From assembly GCA_964020975.1 (NCBI GenBank), contig CAXHWN010002490.1, positions 578,739-642,738 on the forward strand: a DNA stretch of 64,000 bases, in the 5' to 3' direction. The notes beneath the pieces were generated by a model. It ran no database searches and had not been told where the DNA came from. It saw only the letters and a list, made by a program, of their open reading frames with translations. The position numbers were made by a program, and so were the translations under genes. This DNA comes from Hermodice carunculata (Eukaryota; Annelida; Polychaeta; Eunicida; Amphinomidae). Positions 22,500 to 34,934 of the stretch are shown in pieces (position 1 is the stretch's first letter; each line of letters begins with the position of its first letter).

Positions 22500-23570
22500 A
22501 GTTTTGCCTTTCAATTTGGAAAAGTGGCCATAATGGTTACATATTCAATTAACAATACTTAATTTTCACTCTTCTCTACTTGGACCACATGGCCTAACAT
22601 TTTAAACAAAGAGCTCCACACCACAGAATTCTGTACAATTGGTATACTTGAAAGAAAATACATAATGTGATACATATATTTGGAATAACAGTGAAATATC
22701 CTTACCTGGTCACTTAGTTCAAACAATCTTAACCATTTTGCCACTTTTTCACTCAATGAGACTTACCCCTGCAGACAAAGGAAATTTTGGGTGACCATGT
22801 GCCTTGTGCCTCTCTCACTTACAGAGACACTAAAACTTACTTGTCATATATATTACGGTATCATGTGTATTGTACTTTATAATATATAACAGTATAACTC
22901 CATCCAATGACTAAAAAACACTGTGAATGACAAAAAGAAAAGTATGTCTTTCATTTTAAAAACTTCTTTTGATTTTTGATATAAAGTCATAATGATAAAG
23001 AATAAACATACCAAGTATACTACAATCTTCATTCGTTCCTACAATGCTTGATGTTTCTGTATGGTCAGGTTGGAATGTTAGGGGTACCTCTATATGTGCA
23101 CTACAGACAGTCTGTGTTGGAAGTGTGTTTGCCTCTGTGAGTCCTGACTATACAGAACATGGAAATACATAAATTAAAAAAAATAACTTTTCATTGTTTG
23201 GCAAACAAGCTATCATCTGTACAAAACATCATATGCAAGTGGATAAAAAAGAAGCAAGTATTCAATCGACTCGGGGCTGTCACCAAAATCACTGCATCAC
23301 CACAACCACGTCCATGATACTGATAGGTGGGACAAGGAAGCCATGTCAGGTGGTGTAACCTGAACAGACAAACTTGCTATTATGACTGTAAATCTAAAGC
23401 AGGGATCTGTGTCCCATTATCATTGGACGTATACTTTATTACTCAACTGATTCATGATATATCTTTCATTGCTTGATTTTAAATTACACTTTAACAATGT
23501 TCACAGGTAATTTTTGTCTGCTGTTTTTTCAGACTTTGAGATGCAAATATCCAACATGCTGGCTAATTAC
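22500..23570. other. No supported gene
   Basis: AT-rich sequence with short frames only, no splice-consistent coding block and no clear repeat ends. Confidence 0.35.
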
Positions 23571-23789
23571 AATCACACCAAAGTTTTTGCCTTCAGTATA
23601 TTACATTTAACAACATGATCAAATATAAATTGATTTTCATGACATTGACTATAAGTAGATTCAAGCATATATCCAAGCTTACCTCTCATTTCTTGTAGGT
23701 CTACACTGTGATGACACTTTTTACTTGGAGTCAGACTTACTGATTTTTCTTTAGGTGCCAGACTTTCTTTTCTTTGTAAGAAGCAGTTC

Positions 23790-24066
23790 TTTTCCGTCTC
23801 TGTTGGCACTGTGGGTATTGGGTTGAGATATTCTCAAGTTGGTTGATCTCCACCAACAAAATGTTTAGTACACACATAGGTATGCTTGGTGATGTTTTCT
23901 GTTCCAAAATTTTGCAAACTGCAACATTACATCCACTTGAGATCACTTTCCAGGTTTGCCTCAGTCTTTGGAATGAGATAAAATGAACTCCCTTCACACT
24001 GTCTCTTCTGTTGATGTACTGTTGAAATGAATTACATGTGCTATACCAGCACGTTGTGGTCATCTG
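23790..24066 (-). pseudogene. THAP-like zinc-finger remnant
   Basis: On the minus strand the segment begins near 24058 with CWYSTC and INRRDSVKGVHFISF, which resembles the start of a THAP C2CH finger (Cys-x(2-4)-Cys, then a 'vsFhrFPk' strand). The later part, in another frame, reads ITKHTYVCTKHFVGGDQPT, matching the 'VCSxHF' Cys-His pair and the following turn of THAP domains. The central basic helix with its tryptophan (SDLKWM) lies between. At least one frame change and a stop interrupt it. THAP fingers are found in P-element-type transposases and in host genes derived from them. I read this as a decayed copy, with moderate confidence because the consensus is short. Confidence 0.45.
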
Positions 24067-25003
24067 GTATTTTGTCAAATTACATGTTCAATTAAGTCAC
24101 TTTTTACCACTGCTGAGAATGTCTTTACCCATGTACTATATATGGACAAGTTGGTGGCTCTGGCATTGTCTGCTGGAGAGCTACTGTCGCTAGAGCCAGA
24201 TTTATAGCGCATCCCAGAACTCTGTGGCCATACTCCCACATATGGTATTGAGGACTTCATCCATATAACTGAGGAAAAGATGGTCAATTGCATGAGTGAT
24301 GAAGTTGATAAACTATTGGTGGTTGCGGTTGGACTCAGGTCTGGGACCAAAGACTCACATGACAGAGAGGGCAGCAAGGCTGGACTAACAACAGCAGGCC
24401 TGACTGAACCAAACCCATACAAAAAGGAAGAAAGAGCTGGCCATGGCCAACTCCAACAATTATGGCCAGCTAGCTGCCAACTATGAGGACAAACCTGTTC
24501 AACATAAAAAGTAAGCTGCTTATGGCCAACTCAGGAAAATCAGCAGAGGATACCTCCATAAATATAAGACTACCTTGCATTGGCTATGGGATGGTTATGC
24601 TGAGTGAGTACCACAGATGTCATTTGTTGTAAACTGGCTGCAGACAAGCATCCACTTTCCTCAGCTCGGGGTGCAAGTTAATTTAGAATAGAATTTGGCT
24701 ATATACATACTGAGGTCTCAATCTGTCTTGAGCGACAACCTGGTGGCAGCTGTAGGTCCAACAGTGAATAGTTTCTCAAAACAGGTGGTCTTTCATTATT
24801 AGATGCATACAGCACAATGTGTAATGCTGGAGTCTTTAAACAAGTAGTCTGTCACAAAGAGGTGGTCTTTATTGCAGGTGCCACATACTGTATACATATA
24901 TGTGGTTAGCAAAATAAATAAGTAAGTAAATAAATTAATTAATTAAAGAATAGAGGCAAGTTGGCATAAAGACAAAACCACCCAACCACACCACAAACTG
25001 ACA

Positions 25004-25970
25004 AAAGAGTGATGTAACAAGGCATGACAAAGACTGACAAGAGGCTGACCTAAGAGAACATGACAAAGACTGACAAGAGGCTGACCTAACAGGCCATGAA
25101 AAAGACGGATAAGAGGTTGACCTAACAGGACATGCTAAAGACTGACAAGAGGCTGACCAAACAGGCCATTACAAAGACTGACAAGAGGCTGACCTAACAG
25201 GACATGACAAAGACTGACAAGAGGCTGACCTAAGAGAACATGACAAAGACTGACAAGAGGCTGACTAACAGGCCATTACAAAGACTGACAAGAGGCTGAC
25301 CTAAGAGAACATGACAAAGACTGAAAAGAGGCTGACCTAAGAGAAGATGACAAAGACTGACAAGAGCTGACCCAACAGGCCATGACAAAGACTGACAAGA
25401 GGCTGATCTAAGAGGATATGACAAGGTCTGACAAGAGGCTGACCTAACAGAACATGACAAATACTGACAAGAGGCTGATCTAAGAGAGCATGACAAAGAC
25501 TGACAAGAGGCTGACCAAAGACAGAGGCCAATCTAACATGCCATGACAAAGACTGACAAGAGGTTGACCTGAGAGAACATGACAAAGACTGACAAGAGGC
25601 TGACCTAACAGAACATGACAAAGACTGACGAAAGGCTGACCTAACAAGACATGGCACAGTGACAAAAGGCCCACCTAACAGACCATGACATTTTTAAGAC
25701 TGACAAGAGGCTGACCTAAGAGAACATAACAAAGGCTGACCTAACAGAGCATGACAAAGACTGACAAGAGGCTGACCTAACAGAACATGACAAAGACTGA
25801 CAAGAGGCTGACCTAACAACACATGACAAAGAATGACAAGAGGCTGACCTAACAGAACACGACAAAGACTGACAAGAGGCTGACCTAAGAGAACATGACA
25901 AAACCTGACAAGAGGCTGACCTAACAAGACATGACACAGACTGACAGATTAGACCATGACACACAGTGAC
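25004..25970. repeat. 36-bp minisatellite, about 27 copies
   Basis: The unit, in two pieces, is ACATGACAAAGACTGACAAG then AGGCTGACCTAACAGA (36 bp). Copies vary by a few bases and some are shortened. Because 36 is divisible by three, two minus-strand frames stay open and read as repeats such as SLSCSVRSASCQ and LGQPLVSLCHVL. There is no start context or family match, so these are not called genes. Confidence 0.9.
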
Positions 25971-26369
25971 AAGATCAGATTACCTACTTGGCCAAAACTG
26001 GCAACAGGCTGGCTTAACAGGAAATGACATGGACTGTGTCCAGGTGTCTGAAATCTGGCCACATCACCATTTACACTCACACAATAAGCCCGTGTTTGAC
26101 TGGGCAGGGCACTGATCGTGTTGTGTAAATAAACCATAAGAGAAGCCCAGATCAAATGAGAGCACGCTTATCTAGCATATATTGTGGGTAGTGTCAGTAG
26201 ACACACTAAGTGCAAAACCAAAACAACTCATAACGAAAACGGAAAAATTGGACCAGGTCAGATACCAGACCTGTAATCATACCATGGTGTGGCCCTGTGT
26301 TCAGAGACTTCAAGGCAGGACCAGTCCAGCTGCCCCACGAATGAACTTGCTTAAAAACTAGACATACCT

Positions 26370-26575
26370 TCAAATTAGGTCATGGTGACACCAAAATCTA
26401 AATAATTCCATCTTGCCAGGTAAGGTAAGCATATTGTTAAACCTGAGCAAAATACATGGAGGCATTCTGTAGATATCGCGGTAACAAGAATATGCACATC
26501 TGGACAGACATCCGGACGGACAGACAATCCAAAAATAGAAAGGGTCCCCCCATGGGGCGGACCCTTAAAAAAGAA
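26370..26575 (+). mobile_element. Partial non-autonomous element ending in GGACAGAC microsatellite and hairpin
   Basis: GGACAGACATCCGGACGGAC (near 26502) is followed by a hairpin with arms AAGGGTCC and GGACCCTT around CCCCATGGGGC (about 26538-26566), then AAAAAAG. It has the same layout as the elements near 1.05, 2.9, 12.9 and 30.5 kb but a different hairpin, so it is a separate family. Confidence 0.45.
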
Positions 26576-27449
26576 GATAAGGCACAGGTAGCTGGGCTCT
26601 GGCCAAGCCTAAAATCAATTCTAGGTCTGACTTCCAGACCAAAGTTCATGCAGCCCAGAGCAGGGTGTCATAAGGAATTTGAGCAACTGCTGTATGATTA
26701 AAGAAACTGGAGAAAGTCTTGCCCCATTAAACAAAAGTTAGCCGTGAACCTGATGCATTGTAAGACAAGTAAAGAGTACTCATTATGGTATTCCATTGGT
26801 ATGATGATCTGTGCATAAGGACTTTACAGTAATTCCTCTATTAACACTTCTTACCAGTAAACCTCTGGTGATCAAAAGTAATATACCAAAAAGCATACAC
26901 AAATTTGCTGCAATCAGGATTTTGGCCTGGTGTACACAAAGCTGGCAGTCTGGCAGGTCCATCTAAGTCCACGCAGCTGGCCTCATTCATGTCCATGCAG
27001 TCTAGTCCAGGCCCATTTTTGGATGATCCCAGGTTGAGTCCTGCTCCTGGACTGGCAAACAATCTCCACGAAGCCAAGACAGCCAGGCATTCAGTAAAAT
27101 GTATGAAAATATTCTGCAAATTTCTTTTCTTTATAAACAAGTAAATTCAGCAAAGCTGCTTTGAGGATGACAGGAAAAAAAAACTTTTTCATGTACACAC
27201 CACATAAATATGTTAAAAGCTCTTGCTTGAAAAGTGATGTGAAGGGATGAAATTTTTGAAGAAAACATGGAAGTCCATAATGTCCTTGACCATGCCAGTT
27301 CCAAATGCAGGCACATATTAAGCCAAATGAGATGGGACGTGCCATGGTGCATGTTGACCTGTTGACTCATCTTGGCATTCCAGTTTCCACGTGATACTAT
27401 TGGCCTAGGCCTACTTACCTGCTTTGAACAGAATCTCCACACACACAAG

Positions 27450-29396
27450 TAGGGATGCATCGGTGCATCGGTTGAATTTAGCTTATGATGTGATACACAG
27501 TACAAGCAAAAAAACAAGAAAAAAAAAGACTCAATTCGATACAAAACAAATACCCCGACTTTGTGTGCAGCAATCATTGAAGTCCCATTTATATTGATAA
27601 AATACCACCTACACAGACAAAATGAAGGCAAATTTATTTCATTTTCCAACTTTCTACGAGTATCTTTTAGCATTTGAGTCACAACATAGGGTAATTAAGG
27701 CTTCCTTTGACCTCGTTTTGGGAGAACCTACATGTTCAGCACATGCACATAGCCTCTGTCCCAGAAAATAGAACTGTTTATGCTCTGTTTCTTTTGATCC
27801 TCTGTTTTGTAGCCGTCAAACATCCTGTATTTTGTGGTGGTAAAGCTACTTTTGCCAGCCTCAGCAGCAATGATATCACCAGTGTGAAAGCATTTGGGCT
27901 TCCGCAAAGTGATAAATACAAATGTAGTTGAAATTGCAGACCAAACCAAATGTGTTTGCAAACACTACAACACTGAAATGCAGTACACAGGATCTATCAT
28001 GAATATGGCTACACATATGAAGAGACACCACCCATTTGTTGACATCAGAGTAGTGGAAACTGAACGTAAGTTAGATGCTACTTTAACTACTAATACACAG
28101 GGCACAATAGCTTCAACTCGTTGTGGGGGTGGATGTAGTGGTGCTTCAAACGGTAGTAAATCTAGCATGTGTCAGCTTGCGATAAGAGACGCCTTCAAAA
28201 CAAGACTGTGATTCAACTCTGTGCATGTGCAAGCCATAACTAGATCCACTCGAGTTTTAATGGGTATGAACCTACGCCCATATTCCATAGTGGAAAGTGC
28301 AGAATTTCAACAAATGTTGGGAACTTTGGAGCCCCAGTATGCCATACCATCAAGATCATATTTTGCCCAGTAAGTTATCCCCGGACTTTACAAAGAAGCC
28401 AGGAATACTGTGGAAAATGATCTGAGTAAATGTCCTCTCATAGCTATCACAACAGATGGATGGACTTCCAGGGCTACAAGCAGCTTTGTTAACATCACAG
28501 CACACATGGTTGATGGAAACTTTCTGCTGAAGGACTATAATTTACAAACAAGGCCACAGAATGAATCTCACACTGGAGAAAATATAGCAAAAGTCCTTCA
28601 AGAAGCAGCAGGTGTATGGAATTTGCATAGGGATAATCTTACAATTCCCATTGTTACTGACAATGCCAAAAATATGGAATGTGCAGTGCGCCTTGCACTA
28701 TGTGTGGGACCACATAAACATGTAGGTTGCTTCGCCCACACTATAAACCTGGCCTGCCAGAGAGACTTGCAGGTAAACACTTTAACTCGGCTTCTAGCTC
28801 CTGTCGGGAAAATTGTCTCTTACTTCCAAAGAAGTAATGCAGCTACAACTCTGTTAACTCATTCCATGCCAGTCCCTGATTTTTGTGTATAGTCACTTAG
28901 ATTTAAGACAGCAATTGCTTATTTAAACTCTTCATTAAAAGAGCTTTCGTTCAGATACCAACATGCCTACATTCTTACGTCAGTGATTCTGGCACTGACC
29001 AGGACCTGTGACCATAGTATGGAATGAGGTAAAGGTTAAACAGGAGTCTCTTCACCTACATGTAATTGACGTTTCCACTCACTGGAATTCAGCATTTGAC
29101 ATGTTAAAATATTATATAGAACAGCAAGCAGCAGTAATGGCTGTCCTCATGGATAAAGACATTCGTAAAAACTTGAGTGATGTGCCAACACTGTCTGAGC
29201 AGGACATTACACTACTAGAACAGGCCATACAGATACCAGAGCCATTGTACAGTTTCATTACACTTCTATGTGATGCACACATGCCAACAGTGAGCCTTAT
29301 TCTTCCACTGAAGGAGCGTTTGCTGTCACACCTGGAATGACAGTTGAATGGTGAAAATTTGTCTGCTTCCTTGCGTGGAGTGGTCAACAAAATCTA
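27450..29396 (+). pseudogene. hAT transposon with decayed BED-hAT transposase
   Basis: A hAT-like terminus TAGGGATGCATCGGTGCATC lies at 27450. A BED zinc-finger region follows (about 27885-28080), with GFRKV, a CxC/Cys pair and THMKRHHP; the tryptophan codon expected before KHLGF is read as a stop. The catalytic region at 28410-28892 shows TDGWTS (first Asp), VTDNAKNM (second Asp) and GCFAHTINLAC (CxxH), all typical of hAT transposases. The segment at 29008-29340 has THWNSAFDMLKYY and belongs to the later RNase H/dimerisation part. The pieces lie in different frames with several stops. The expected right terminal repeat was not found; a MITE interrupts the 3' part at 29397. Confidence 0.8.
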
Positions 29397-29662
29397 CAGC
29401 GGTCCCCCTTTTATAAGGCCACCCCAAATGCACCAGAAATGTGGCCTTATAAGAGGGGTGGCCTCTCTTGAGGGGGAGTATATTATGGAAATTTGAAAAC
29501 TTTGCGAGGCCAGTGATGGAAAACGTTCAAAAAAAAAAAAAAAAAGAAAGAAAAAGAAAAAAAAAATATATTATGGAAATCCCATACTTGATGCCTTGGA
29601 AAAGTGGCCTTTCTAGAAGGGGTGGTGTCTCTTCAGGGGGCCTTATAAGAGCGGGACCACTG
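29397..29662. mobile_element. MITE with CAGNGGTCCCCCT/CTTATAAGG ends, TA target duplication
   Basis: CAGCGGTCCCCCTTTTATAA at the left and TTATAAGAGCGGGACCACTG at the right are inverted copies, flanked by TA. The ends match the 114-bp MITE at 3418-3531. An A-rich tract (29529-29565) and a duplicated TATATTATGGAAAT phrase (about 29478 and 29567) in the middle suggest an internal retroposed piece. The MITE sits in the 3' region of the hAT pseudogene and is therefore younger than it. Confidence 0.8.
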
Positions 29663-30368
29663 TACTCAGATCGTAAGAAAAGATACACTGATGGTGATAT
29701 TGAGTTTTACTTGTGGCAGTCTGCATTCCTAGTCATAATCCATGCTTCCACTTTCTTCTAATGTTGACAAGTGACTAGAGATTTGCTGTCTACAACTCAC
29801 TTGTGTTAAAGTGTCAAGAGCATAGTGACACTCCCAGACCAAACATCAAGGTAGAACCAGACACTGCAAACTTTAAAGTATATAATATGTGTATGAATAG
29901 ATGTAAAATATTAATAATAAATTGATAACTGCTGTTTTGATAAAATTATGAGATATGTTTTCAGCTGTTGTCTACTGTTGATGAACAGTGGTGGTGTTAA
30001 CTTGAGAAGTTGGAATTACTGCCAGTCACCGAGAAAAAAATTCAAAACAAATAAGATTGATGTATCTTTCAGCCTTTTAAAGTGAAATCATGACATGCAC
30101 AATTTTAGCAAGTATATCAAGCCCTCTCTAGCCAATTTATAGCCAATTTTTGAATTTCTGTAAAATATATGAAACTCCCAATACTTGAAAATTTCAATGT
30201 TATAAAACTGTGAAGTTGCAAACACCTAAGCCAAGACCAAAAGTCCAAAAATTGAAAACTGAATTTTAGGATTTGGCATATAATTATAAATTTCTTACAC
30301 CCAATTTTGGGGAAAAAGATGAAAGTTTGACTACAGTTTGGACTTTTTTCTTTTCAGTTAATTAACTT

Positions 30369-30545
30369 TATTACACCCGAGTCATGCCCGGGGGCACGAA
30401 TGTCTCGCCAGCATAATTCAAGACACTCCGAAGTTTTTTGTTGACAGACGACCGGAAGGACAGATGGACGGACTGACGGACGGACAGGCAGACAGACGGA
30501 AAGTGACTGCTTAGTCTCGCCAACAGCTTATGCTGGCGAGACAAT
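30369..30545 (+). mobile_element. Short non-autonomous element with TCTCGCCAGCATAA ends and GACGGACGGACA core
   Basis: The segment TCTCGCCAGCATAATTCAAG near 30402 returns inverted as part of CTTATGCTGGCGAGA at the right. The right end is a hairpin, TCTCGCCAACAGCTTATGCTGGCGAGA (27 bases in all, arms TCTCGCCA and TGGCGAGA), followed by CAATAA. Between lie GGACGGACTGACGGACGGAC simple repeats. Confidence 0.5.
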
Positions 30546-30887
30546 AAATGGTATTTTCAATGTGGGCCTACATCTTTTGTTGCAGGTTCTTGAACAACGG
30601 GCTGGGTTGCAGCCATAGCCTGCCTGCATGGCTAGCCTGGCTGGCCACCACTGTTAATTGGCCAACCTCCACGGAGAAAACATAGCCAGAAGAAACAACA
30701 ATTTCAAAGTCACTTTGGACTCCCAAAGCTGGATCTAACTGATTTGCAAGAGCACAAGAGTCCAGAATGTCACTTGGTGTACCTGCATGTTACACCAGGC
30801 GTAATTGTACAAGGCAAGCTCTATTGCATAATTAATTAAGTCTGTGTCTCATTTGCATGGTTAATTAACATCATCCTGAAGTAACCA

Positions 30888-31412
30888 ATGATAGTCACAT
30901 CCACATGGCATGTGCATCTTTGCTCTTGGCTACTAAAAACTGTGATGCATCGATCTGCAGGAGATCTCACTTTGCTTGGTTTACTTTGGAATTCTTCAAG
31001 CTTAGCTCAGCATGAAAGTAATTTATTTGCTAAGTACTTTTTTTCACAACGCATTATCGACGTTGGTGACTTTGGGACAATTTTTCAATGCTGTGATCTA
31101 CAATTGGATTGTACGAAGTACTTATGCAAGGTCCATCAAGCCCATAAAAGATTGATAGACGAGCCATGCTGTGTGCGGCAAGGAAAGAGAAAAGCAATAG
31201 ACAAAGCTGCTACTCTGGTGGCAGCGGAAGCAGCAAAGCCCAAGGCTAAACGCGGACGCCCGAAAAATGTGACAGTGACTAGCGCCAGCCACACAGAGGT
31301 ACAAGATGCTAGGAGCAATACCTTGACTGTCAACCGTGATGTGGCCCATGCCAGCTGGGTTTTTGTGGTGCTGATACCTCAGCTTGAAAGGGTAATGGTT
31401 TGTATGCAGTAG
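30888..31412 (+). other. Open frame with AT-hook motif, unrecognised
   Basis: A 174-residue open frame contains a basic stretch KPKAKRGRPK (31236-31265), whose GRP core is an AT-hook, the minor-groove DNA-binding motif. The alanine-rich run before it (AATLVAAEAAKPKAK) is helix-like. No promoter, splice site or family is recognisable. It precedes the gag-like segment at 31575-31711 and may belong to the same old element. Function unknown. Confidence 0.3.
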
Positions 31413-31574
31413 GGGAGCATACCGCAGGGTAGACGGGGGTGGGGGTTGGAGGGTCCTTTGAGCAGTCATCATCACACAGTAGAGCTCATCTGCAAGACAG
31501 CCCCAGAGGGGATCACATGGATTTTCAGCCAGGATTGGTCAACTCCATGAGTACTATCGATAGCTTCTCGTCCC

Positions 31575-31711
31575 AGTGAGTTTATATCTCCCTCAGTCAG
31601 TCAAAGAGCGTATACACAGGGATGAATTTGTGGAATTCACTGATCACTTACTACCACACAACAGGCAGGTAGTCGAGACAGAACAATGGTTGTCTGCACA
31701 TGCAGTCAATC
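31575..31711 (+). mobile_element. Gag-like retroelement fossil fragment
   Basis: A 45-codon open segment carries the spaced motif TD-x-LLP-x-NR-x-EQW-x-SA, shared with 48351-48452. This pattern resembles the N-terminal, capsid-like region of proteins from animal retroelements, but I cannot name the family. It is an old, broken fragment, directly followed by a family A repeat in the opposite orientation. Confidence 0.35.
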
Positions 31712-32346
31712 TGCAATTATGCTAATTAGCAGCACTTGAAACATTTAAAAGTTGAATATCTCAAACACTATTGTAAATAGAGGTGCTAATCCAACTTCAA
31801 TTTATAGGCTTGTGACATTGCTGCATCCAATGAATCATGAACCAAAGTTGTATCATTTTGATTTATGCAAATAAGGTGAATACACAAGATTGAATTCTTG
31901 AATAACTTTCAAGTTAGAGGTGTCATTCCAACTTCAATTGTAGTTTTGTGACATAGCCACATCCAATGAAACATAAACCAAAGTTGTAGCATTCCAATTT
32001 ATGCAAATTAGGTGAATGAACAAATTTAAATCTTGAATAACTTCAAAACTATCATGAACTGAGGTGTTATTTAAACTTCAGTTGATACATAGTTGCATCC
32101 CATGAACCATGAATCGAAGTTGTAGCAGTTTGATTTATGCAAATTAGGCAAATATACAAAATTTAAATCTTTGAATAGCTTCAAAGCACTTATAGATTGA
32201 GGTGTTCTTCCAACTAGAACTTTTTGACATAGCTGCATGAAAAGAAACATAGTTGCAGGAGTTAAAGAAATACTGAATAGGCAATCTTTAAAAGTTTTCT
32301 AGGCACACAGACTGACTTGCCGACAAGCAAATCAAATTTTTCTAGT
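31707..32346 (-). mobile_element. Family A non-autonomous element, minus orientation, no microsatellite tail
   Basis: Read on the minus strand it starts near 32346 with ACTAGAAAAATTTGATTTGC and then AGTCTGTGTGCC, the same start as the copies at 53.1, 57.4 and 62.4 kb. It has at least four monomers of about 140 bp, each with 'TTTATGCAAATTAGG' and 'CATCCAATGAA' on the plus strand. The tail is absent. Confidence 0.6.
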
Positions 32347-32816
32347 CTTAATTTTAATATCTTGCTGGTAGTGGACCTAAAGTGCCTGGCTTCAAATAAC
32401 TATTTATATTGAAATTGAGCACTAAATATTAATAAGCTTGATCACCATTGTTGGGGGGTTCCCAGCTTGCACTGGGAGGTTCCAGCTCTTCCAGGTTTAC
32501 CCGTCACATCTCACGTGGAATGTGGTGAATATTTACATGTTTTGGAGACCTTGAGCCAGGTGTATTATCTAGTAGTTCTGTAAATAAGCTATCTTCAAAA
32601 TTCTAATAGAGCAGCACTACATTACAAAAGCTAGCTGCCTGTTTTGTTTTTTTGTTTTCTGTTTTTTTTTTTTTTTTTCCTTTTGTTGGCTGGTTTTGCA
32701 TCTGCTTACTGCCTTTGATTATGAGTTTGGCACTATTACTCTGGCTTAAGATATCAGTCCTGACATGTACATACATACATGTATAGAGTAGCTAGTAGTT
32801 GTCACTGGGGAGTCAG

Positions 32817-33012
32817 TGGCCATATATATTAACTTTGTGTTTGTCACTGGTGTACAGTGGCAATATATGATACTGAGTTGTCACCAGTGTGCAGTGTCAA
32901 TATACAGTATTGAGTTGTCACTGGTGTACAGTGGCAATATATGGTATTGAGTTGTCACTGGTGTAAAGTGGCAATATACAGTATTGAGTTGTCACTGGTG
33001 TAAAGTGGCGGT
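32817..33012. repeat. 37-bp minisatellite, about five copies
   Basis: The unit is TTGTCACTGGTGTACAGTGG followed by CAATATATGGTATTGAG. Copies differ by single bases. No gene is associated. Confidence 0.85.
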
Positions 33013-33019
33013 AGTCTTA

Positions 33020-34090
33020 AGTAGTTAGTATGGTAAATGAACTCCAAAATAAACCATGGCCATCATCCAACATCTTACTTCTGTCTTTGAGATGTCCAAA
33101 TGTCTACCATTACAGACATGATAGTTTGCCAGTGCTCCAGGGTATTAGCAGCCCATATATATGCTGAGCTGTTACACAGTCATCTTCACCCAAGGTACAT
33201 CTCCACCAAGTTTCAAGTGGATCAAGTTCACAGTTTAGAAGAAAATGTCATATACAGGCATGTACACTTAGTCTAGTATCCCATACTTACCTTTTGAGAT
33301 TGAGATTTTTCAAGATTTTGCCAACCTCCCCCCCCCCCCCACAAAAAAAAAAAAAACAAAAAACAAAAAAACAAAGCAAAAATTTATAAAAAGCTAAAAA
33401 AAAAACCTGGAGCATAACCATTTGAAGAATCTTGGCAGTGACTCAACAAAGTCTTCACTCACACACTTCTTGAGTCATCAATTTTTAAATGAAAAAATAA
33501 CAGGACCCACTGTTATGAAGATATAAGCCGATGTCAGTTTGACCTTTCAAGGTCATTCAATGTCCAAATTAACAGGACCAAAAGAAACCCCATACTTATA
33601 CCATACTTTTTGATTAGTCTTTAAAAGTAACCATGGACCACAAAACCACCATTACCATGATTTAAGCCAATGCATCAACTTGACCTTTTGATCACTCATG
33701 TGTAAAATGCAGCCCTTGACCTTGAAAAAAACCTCTAAAAGCCAGCCTCAGACCTTCAAAACAAATCCAGACATAAAAACAAAACAAAAACAACAAAATA
33801 AAAAACAAAACAAAAAAGTCAAGGGTTTCCCTACATGAACAAACTTTCTTTTTATTTAATTATAACCCTTCCCCCTGACCTAAGACTAATACCTGTCATG
33901 ATCTTTTAACAAGCTGGATACATTAAATTACATTAACCTTTTTTTTTTTTTCCCATATTCAGGAAATTATCTGGTGTCTGAATCTCCAGGCAATGGAAAT
34001 AATATTAAACCAGAACAGATTGATTTTCCAACAGAAAATCAAATGTCTCCCGGTGGAACACTTACGTCTCTGAATAAGCTACAGGTGATA
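33020..34090. other. No gene; A-rich tracts and GACCTT-rich repeat pieces
   Basis: Several A-rich runs (33342-33410, 33777-33815) and phrases such as TTGACCTTTTGATCAC show that this is repeat-derived, probably from the same superfamily as the 145-bp arrays. Confidence 0.35.
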
Positions 34091-34099
34091 ACAAATTAC

Positions 34100-34930
34100 A
34101 AATGACCAAGTTTGCTTCAAAATTACAATCCTATTTTAGATCTCACCTACATACATTACTCTAGCAATTGTCATCAAGTTCTTCAAGACTTATTGCAGAG
34201 AAATCAATTTCACATAAATGACCCTGTGACCTTGAAAATAAGGTCAAGGTCACCCAAATACAATCTAAACCTTGGTCTTACCTTGATACATAATCCTACC
34301 AAGTTTCATCAAATTCCATCCTGTTCTTCATGACTTATCAAACGGAAACCAATTTCACAAGTGACCCTGTGACCTTGGGAGTTCGCTCAAGGTCATCCAA
34401 ATACAATCCCAACCTAGGTCTTCCCAAGATACATAATCCTACCAAGTTTCATCAAATTCCATCCTGTTCTTCATGACTTATCAAACGGAAACCAATGTCA
34501 CATAAATGACCCTGTGACCTTGGGAATTCGCTCAAGGTCATCCAAATACAATCCCAACCTAGGTCTTCCCAAGATACATAATCCTACTAAGTTTCATCAA
34601 ATTCCATCCTGTTCTTCATGACTTATCAAACAGAAACCAATTTCACATAAGTGACCCTGTGACCTTGAGAATTCGCTCAAGGTCATCCAAATACAATCCC
34701 AACCTAGGTCTTCCCAAGATACATAATCCTACCAAGTTTCATCAAATTCCATCCTGTTCTTCATGACTTATCGCACGGAAACCAATGTCACATAAATGAC
34801 CCTGTGACCTTGAAAATTACGTCAAGGTCACCCAAATACAATCCCAACCTAGGTATTTCCTAGATACATAATCCTACCAAGTTTCATCAAATTCTGTCAA
34901 GTTCTTCAAGACTTATCGCATGGAAACCAA
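34100..34930. repeat. ~145-bp tandem monomers (family B element body)
   Basis: The phrase ACCCTGTGACCTTG recurs at 34221, 34364, 34509, 34654 and 34799, giving periods of 143, 145, 145 and 145 bp. Each monomer also has 'AAGTTTCATCAAATTCCATC' and 'TTCTTCATGACTTATC'. The array runs straight into the GAG/GAA microsatellite. Confidence 0.9.
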
Positions 34931-34934
34931 GTGT

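Noticed and set aside
24075-24422. 115-residue minus-strand frame upstream of the THAP-like remnant
   Set aside because: It is Ser-rich with no THAP, DDE or other motif, and the link to the THAP frame could not be supported.
24970-25980. Possible CRISPR-like array because of regular 36-bp spacing
   Set aside because: The whole unit repeats without unique spacers, and the surroundings are those of an animal genome; it is a minisatellite.
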